23,720 nt of DNA from JAGQNK01 sp964573155. GTDB taxonomy: Bacteria > Patescibacteriota > Saccharimonadia > Saccharimonadales > JAGQNK01. The notes under the pieces were generated by a model. The model had not been told where the DNA came from. It saw only the letters and a list, made by a program, of their open reading frames with translations, and did no database searches. Of this stretch, positions 21,974-23,720 are shown piece after piece. Where the stretch lies: contig CAZNIN010000012.1 in the NCBI GenBank assembly GCA_964573155.1, forward strand, positions 1 through 23,720, written 5' to 3'. Position numbers and translations under genes: made by a program. How positions within the stretch are numbered: position 1 is the stretch's first letter; every line of letters begins with the position of its first letter.

Positions 21974-22570
21974 ATGCAGACCGAGATCGAAGCCAAGTTT
22001 CTGAATGTCAATCATGAAAAGATTCGCGACAAGTTAAAAGAGCTTGGCGCCGAATGCGTGCAGCCAATGCGCCTCATGCGTCGCAAGAATTATGACTTTT
22101 TCGACTTTCGACTGGAAAAGGGCGCAACAGGCTGGGTGCGAGTGCGGGATGAGGGCGACAAAGTCACTCTGGCTTACAAGCAGCTTGATGATCGCACACT
22201 GCATGGCACGAAAGAAGTGTCAGTTACTGTAAATAGTTTCGATAATTCATGCTACCTCTTGGAGGCAATAGGCATGGAGGCGCAATCTTACCAGGAGACC
22301 AAACGAGAAAGCTGGAAACTGGATGGAGTAGAAATTGAGCTGGACGAATGGCCCTGGATTCCGACTTTTGTAGAGATAGAGGCAGAAGGCGAACAGGCGC
22401 TAGAGGGCGTAGCAAAGAAGCTGGGCCTGGATCTATCGACTGCCGTACATGGTAGTGTCGAAATCGTTTATCAACAGCTATACGATGTCACTGAAGAAGA
22501 AGTGTGCCACTGGCCAGAGATATTGTTCACACCTGTGCCGCAGTGGCTTGAGGATAGAAGAAGACCATGA
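21974..22570 (+). CDS. CYTH-domain protein (class IV adenylate cyclase/triphosphatase family)
   Basis: 198 residues. The N-terminal TEIEAKF gives the ExExK motif of CYTH enzymes (E4, E6, K8). Further tunnel residues fit: WVRVRDEG, TLAYKQ, KRESWKLDGVEIELDEWP and TFVEIEAEGE. CYTH proteins bind triphosphates in a beta-barrel with divalent metals and act as class IV (CyaB) adenylate cyclases, thiamine triphosphatases or inorganic triphosphatases. The DEWP...FVEIE block is like CyaB, but sequence alone does not settle cyclase versus phosphatase. GAGGTG lies 7 nt before the ATG, inside the end of the MBL gene. Its stop overlaps ymdB (ATGA). Confidence 0.88.
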   Translation: MQTEIEAKFLNVNHEKIRDKLKELGAECVQPMRLMRRKNYDFFDFRLEKGATGWVRVRDEGDKVTLAYKQLDDRTLHGTKEVSVTVNSFDNSCYLLEAIGMEAQSYQETKRESWKLDGVEIELDEWPWIPTFVEIEAEGEQALEGVAKKLGLDLSTAVHGSVEIVYQQLYDVTEEEVCHWPEILFTPVPQWLEDRRRP

Positions 22571-23355
22571 ACATCTTGTACATTGGCGACATTATGGGTG
22601 AGCCAGGCATAGAAACTCTCCAAAGCGAACTGCCCGTACTCAAAAAAAAGCACGATATCGATCTGATAATCGCGCAGGCAGAGAATGTGACTGATGGCAA
22701 AGGCATGTCAATTGCGGACATGAAGAGGCTACAGGACATAGGCGTAGATTTCTTTACGGGTGGTAATCACACGCCCGCGCAGGGTGAACTGTCGCCGTTT
22801 CTTGAGGACGAAAGTCAGCCAGTTATTGGCCCAGCCAATATGACGGATTGCCCAGGGAAAGGCTGGAAACTTATTGAGACATCGAAGGGCAAGGTGCTGG
22901 TCATTTCGCTTCTGGGTCTGACTGTTGGTCGAGCGGTCGAAGCATCCAACCCGCTTGCAGCAATTGACAGGATACTTGACGAAAACAGGAATGTCGAAAG
23001 GGCTGCGACAATCGTGAATTTCCATGGTGATTACAGCAGCGAAAAGCGAGTCATTGGCTACTATCTGGATGGCCGAGTGACGGCTGTCATTGGTGATCAC
23101 TGGCATGTGCCAACTGCGGATGCGATGGTGTTACCCCAAGGCACCGCACATATGACAGACGTAGGCATGTGCGGCAGCTTGCATTCTAGCCTGGGTGTAA
23201 AAACAGAAATTATCATGTCACGCTGGCGAGACGGCAAAGTAAATAAAAACGAACTTGCAACGGACAGACCGTATCAGTTCAACGCTGCGTTGATTTTAGT
23301 GAATGAACAGGGCTTAGCCGAGTCAATAGAGCACCTCCAGCAAATATGGGGTTAA
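22567..23355 (+). CDS. ymdB: YmdB-family metallophosphoesterase
   Basis: 262 residues, normal length. The family ligands are all visible: D8 (YIGDIMGEPG), E39-N40 (AQAENVTDGKG), N67 (TGGNHT), H153 (NFHGDYSSEK), H178 and H180 (IGDHWHVPTADA). Bacillus YmdB hydrolyses 3',5'- and 2',3'-cyclic AMP and affects biofilm and sporulation decisions. Two family blocks vary here: ENAAGGKG is ENVTDGKG, and the usual HAEATSEK is HGDYSSEK, so substrate choice may differ. It is coupled to the CYTH gene by ATGA. It belongs to the rny neighbourhood as in Firmicutes, but with three genes inserted. Confidence 0.95.
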   Translation: MNILYIGDIMGEPGIETLQSELPVLKKKHDIDLIIAQAENVTDGKGMSIADMKRLQDIGVDFFTGGNHTPAQGELSPFLEDESQPVIGPANMTDCPGKGWKLIETSKGKVLVISLLGLTVGRAVEASNPLAAIDRILDENRNVERAATIVNFHGDYSSEKRVIGYYLDGRVTAVIGDHWHVPTADAMVLPQGTAHMTDVGMCGSLHSSLGVKTEIIMSRWRDGKVNKNELATDRPYQFNAALILVNEQGLAESIEHLQQIWG

Positions 23356-23389
23356 GCGACATTTATTCATTCCATATCTGTTGATAATC

Positions 23390-23398
23390 TGGTATAAT
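23390..23398 (+). promoter_or_regulatory. Extended -10 promoter of tRNA-Pro
   Basis: TGG-TATAAT, identical to the element before the PH-domain gene, ends 23 bp before the tRNA. The -35 region is weak. Confidence 0.6.
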
Positions 23399-23421
23399 CT
23401 TGCAAGTTATCGTTTGAACGA

Positions 23422-23498
23422 CGGGGATTGGCGCAGTTGGCTAGCGCGCGCGGTTTGGGACCGCGAGGTCGAAGGTTCGAGTCCTTTATCCCCGACCA
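23422..23498 (+). tRNA. tRNA-Pro (anticodon UGG)
   Basis: A full 77-nt cloverleaf can be drawn by hand. The acceptor CGGGGAT pairs with ATCCCCG, the D stem is GCGC/GCGC, and the anticodon stem CGCGG/CCGCG carries loop TTTGGGA, giving anticodon TGG. The T stem GAAGG/CCTTT closes a TTCGAGT loop. CCA is encoded. This copy is complete; its 3' part recurs, interrupted, about 180 bp downstream. Confidence 0.97.
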
Positions 23499-23536
23499 AT
23501 GAAAAAGCCGTCCACCAGGACGGCCTTTTCATTGGT
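23495..23536 (+). terminator. Long terminator hairpin sharing the tRNA CCA end
   Basis: Left arm 23495-23513 and right arm 23518-23536 pair over 19 positions with one mismatch, loop ACCA. The GC core GCCGTCC/GGACGGC followed by CTTTT is a normal terminator. The outer part also pairs ACCAAT, which includes the tRNA CCA, with ATTGGT. Confidence 0.8.
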
Positions 23537-23720
23537 TTGAGTTAATGATTCAATTCTTCGGCCCAAGATTTGAGCTCCAGCTCAAAGATTGAAGGTCGAA
23601 GGTTCGGTCGCCAAAGCCACGCGCAGGAATTCATTCCGAGCATGGCTGCTGGCGTGCTTTGTCCTTTATCCCCGACCAATTAAAATAGCTTGGTATTTAC
23701 CCGGCAATTTTGAATCTCTT
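23537..23720. other. Non-coding stretch downstream of tRNA-Pro with several foldable segments
   Basis: No convincing gene is seen. It holds a hairpin TTTGAGC/GCTCAAA (23569-23575 with 23580-23586), helices TTCAAT/ATTGAA and CTTCGGCC/GGTCGAAG around it, and the interrupted tRNA copy. The last 40 bp are AT-richer and run off the window. Confidence 0.6.
23593..23680 (+). repeat. Interrupted partial copy of the tRNA-Pro 3' part
   Basis: AGGTCGAAGGTTCG (23593-23606) copies tRNA bases 23466-23479, and GTCCTTTATCCCCGACCAAT (23661-23680) copies 23481-23500, both exactly. Between them are 54 nt (23607-23660) in place of the single T-loop A at 23480. The 5' half of the tRNA is absent, so this copy cannot form a tRNA alone. 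It may be an attachment-site remnant or a structured RNA. Confidence 0.85.

Noticed and set aside
1..23720. CRISPR array, insertion sequence or phage genes
   Set aside because: No regularly spaced repeats, transposase or phage structural motifs were seen. The only mobile-element hint is the tRNA 3' duplication at the right end.

Overview
The window looks like a piece of a Patescibacteria (CPR) genome, most likely Candidatus Saccharibacteria. This is inferred from gene content and style: a monoderm-type type IV pilus (T4P) cluster without a visible secretin gene, a half-length TsaB, compact operons joined by 4-bp ATGA overlaps, and several genes whose -10 box sits only 6-11 nt before the start codon. 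TGA is used as a stop (ruvA, pilM and others), so this is not an SR1/Gracilibacteria-type code. No sequence search was possible, so the phylum call is an inference.

Layout: (1) 1-2487, plus strand: 3' end of ruvA, a YecM-like VOC protein, ruvB, then a membrane PH-domain gene broken only by a 100-N scaffold gap. The 55 bp before the gap are repeated exactly after it, so the contigs really overlap and the gene is intact. (2) 2519-11364, minus strand: a T4P locus read as pilB, pilC, major pilin (own promoter, followed by a strong hairpin terminator), two minor prepilins, a PilX-like prepilin with a beta-solenoid-like body, pilM, a 54-aa gene, pilN, pilO and a 99-aa membrane protein. The last five genes are all joined by ATGA overlaps. 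(3) 11489-13949, plus strand: recA, a 77-aa unknown, an RBBP9/YdeN-like serine hydrolase and recX. (4) 13958-15729, minus strand: a DrrAB-like ABC exporter. (5) 15801-18842: a PRC-barrel protein divergent from tsaE, a 463-aa membrane-anchored cysteine-repeat protein, and a short tsaB. (6) 19008-23355, plus strand: rny (RNase Y), a four-helix membrane protein, an MBL-fold hydrolase, a CYTH-domain protein and ymdB. (7) 23422-23720: tRNA-Pro(UGG), a long terminator hairpin, and an interrupted second copy of the tRNA 3' part.

How the genes fit together: RuvA/RuvB and RecA/RecX are the recombination set flanking the pilus locus. PilB drives PilC and pilin assembly, with PilM/PilN/PilO forming the inner alignment complex. 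TsaE and TsaB belong to the tRNA t6A pathway. RNase Y, CYTH and YmdB suggest RNA turnover and phosphoester or cyclic-nucleotide metabolism.

The most interesting items are the interrupted tRNA-Pro 3' duplication at the right end, the 14-cysteine repeat surface protein, the hidden 54-aa gene between pilM and pilN, the coupled CYTH-ymdB pair, and the recurrent leaderless promoter layout.
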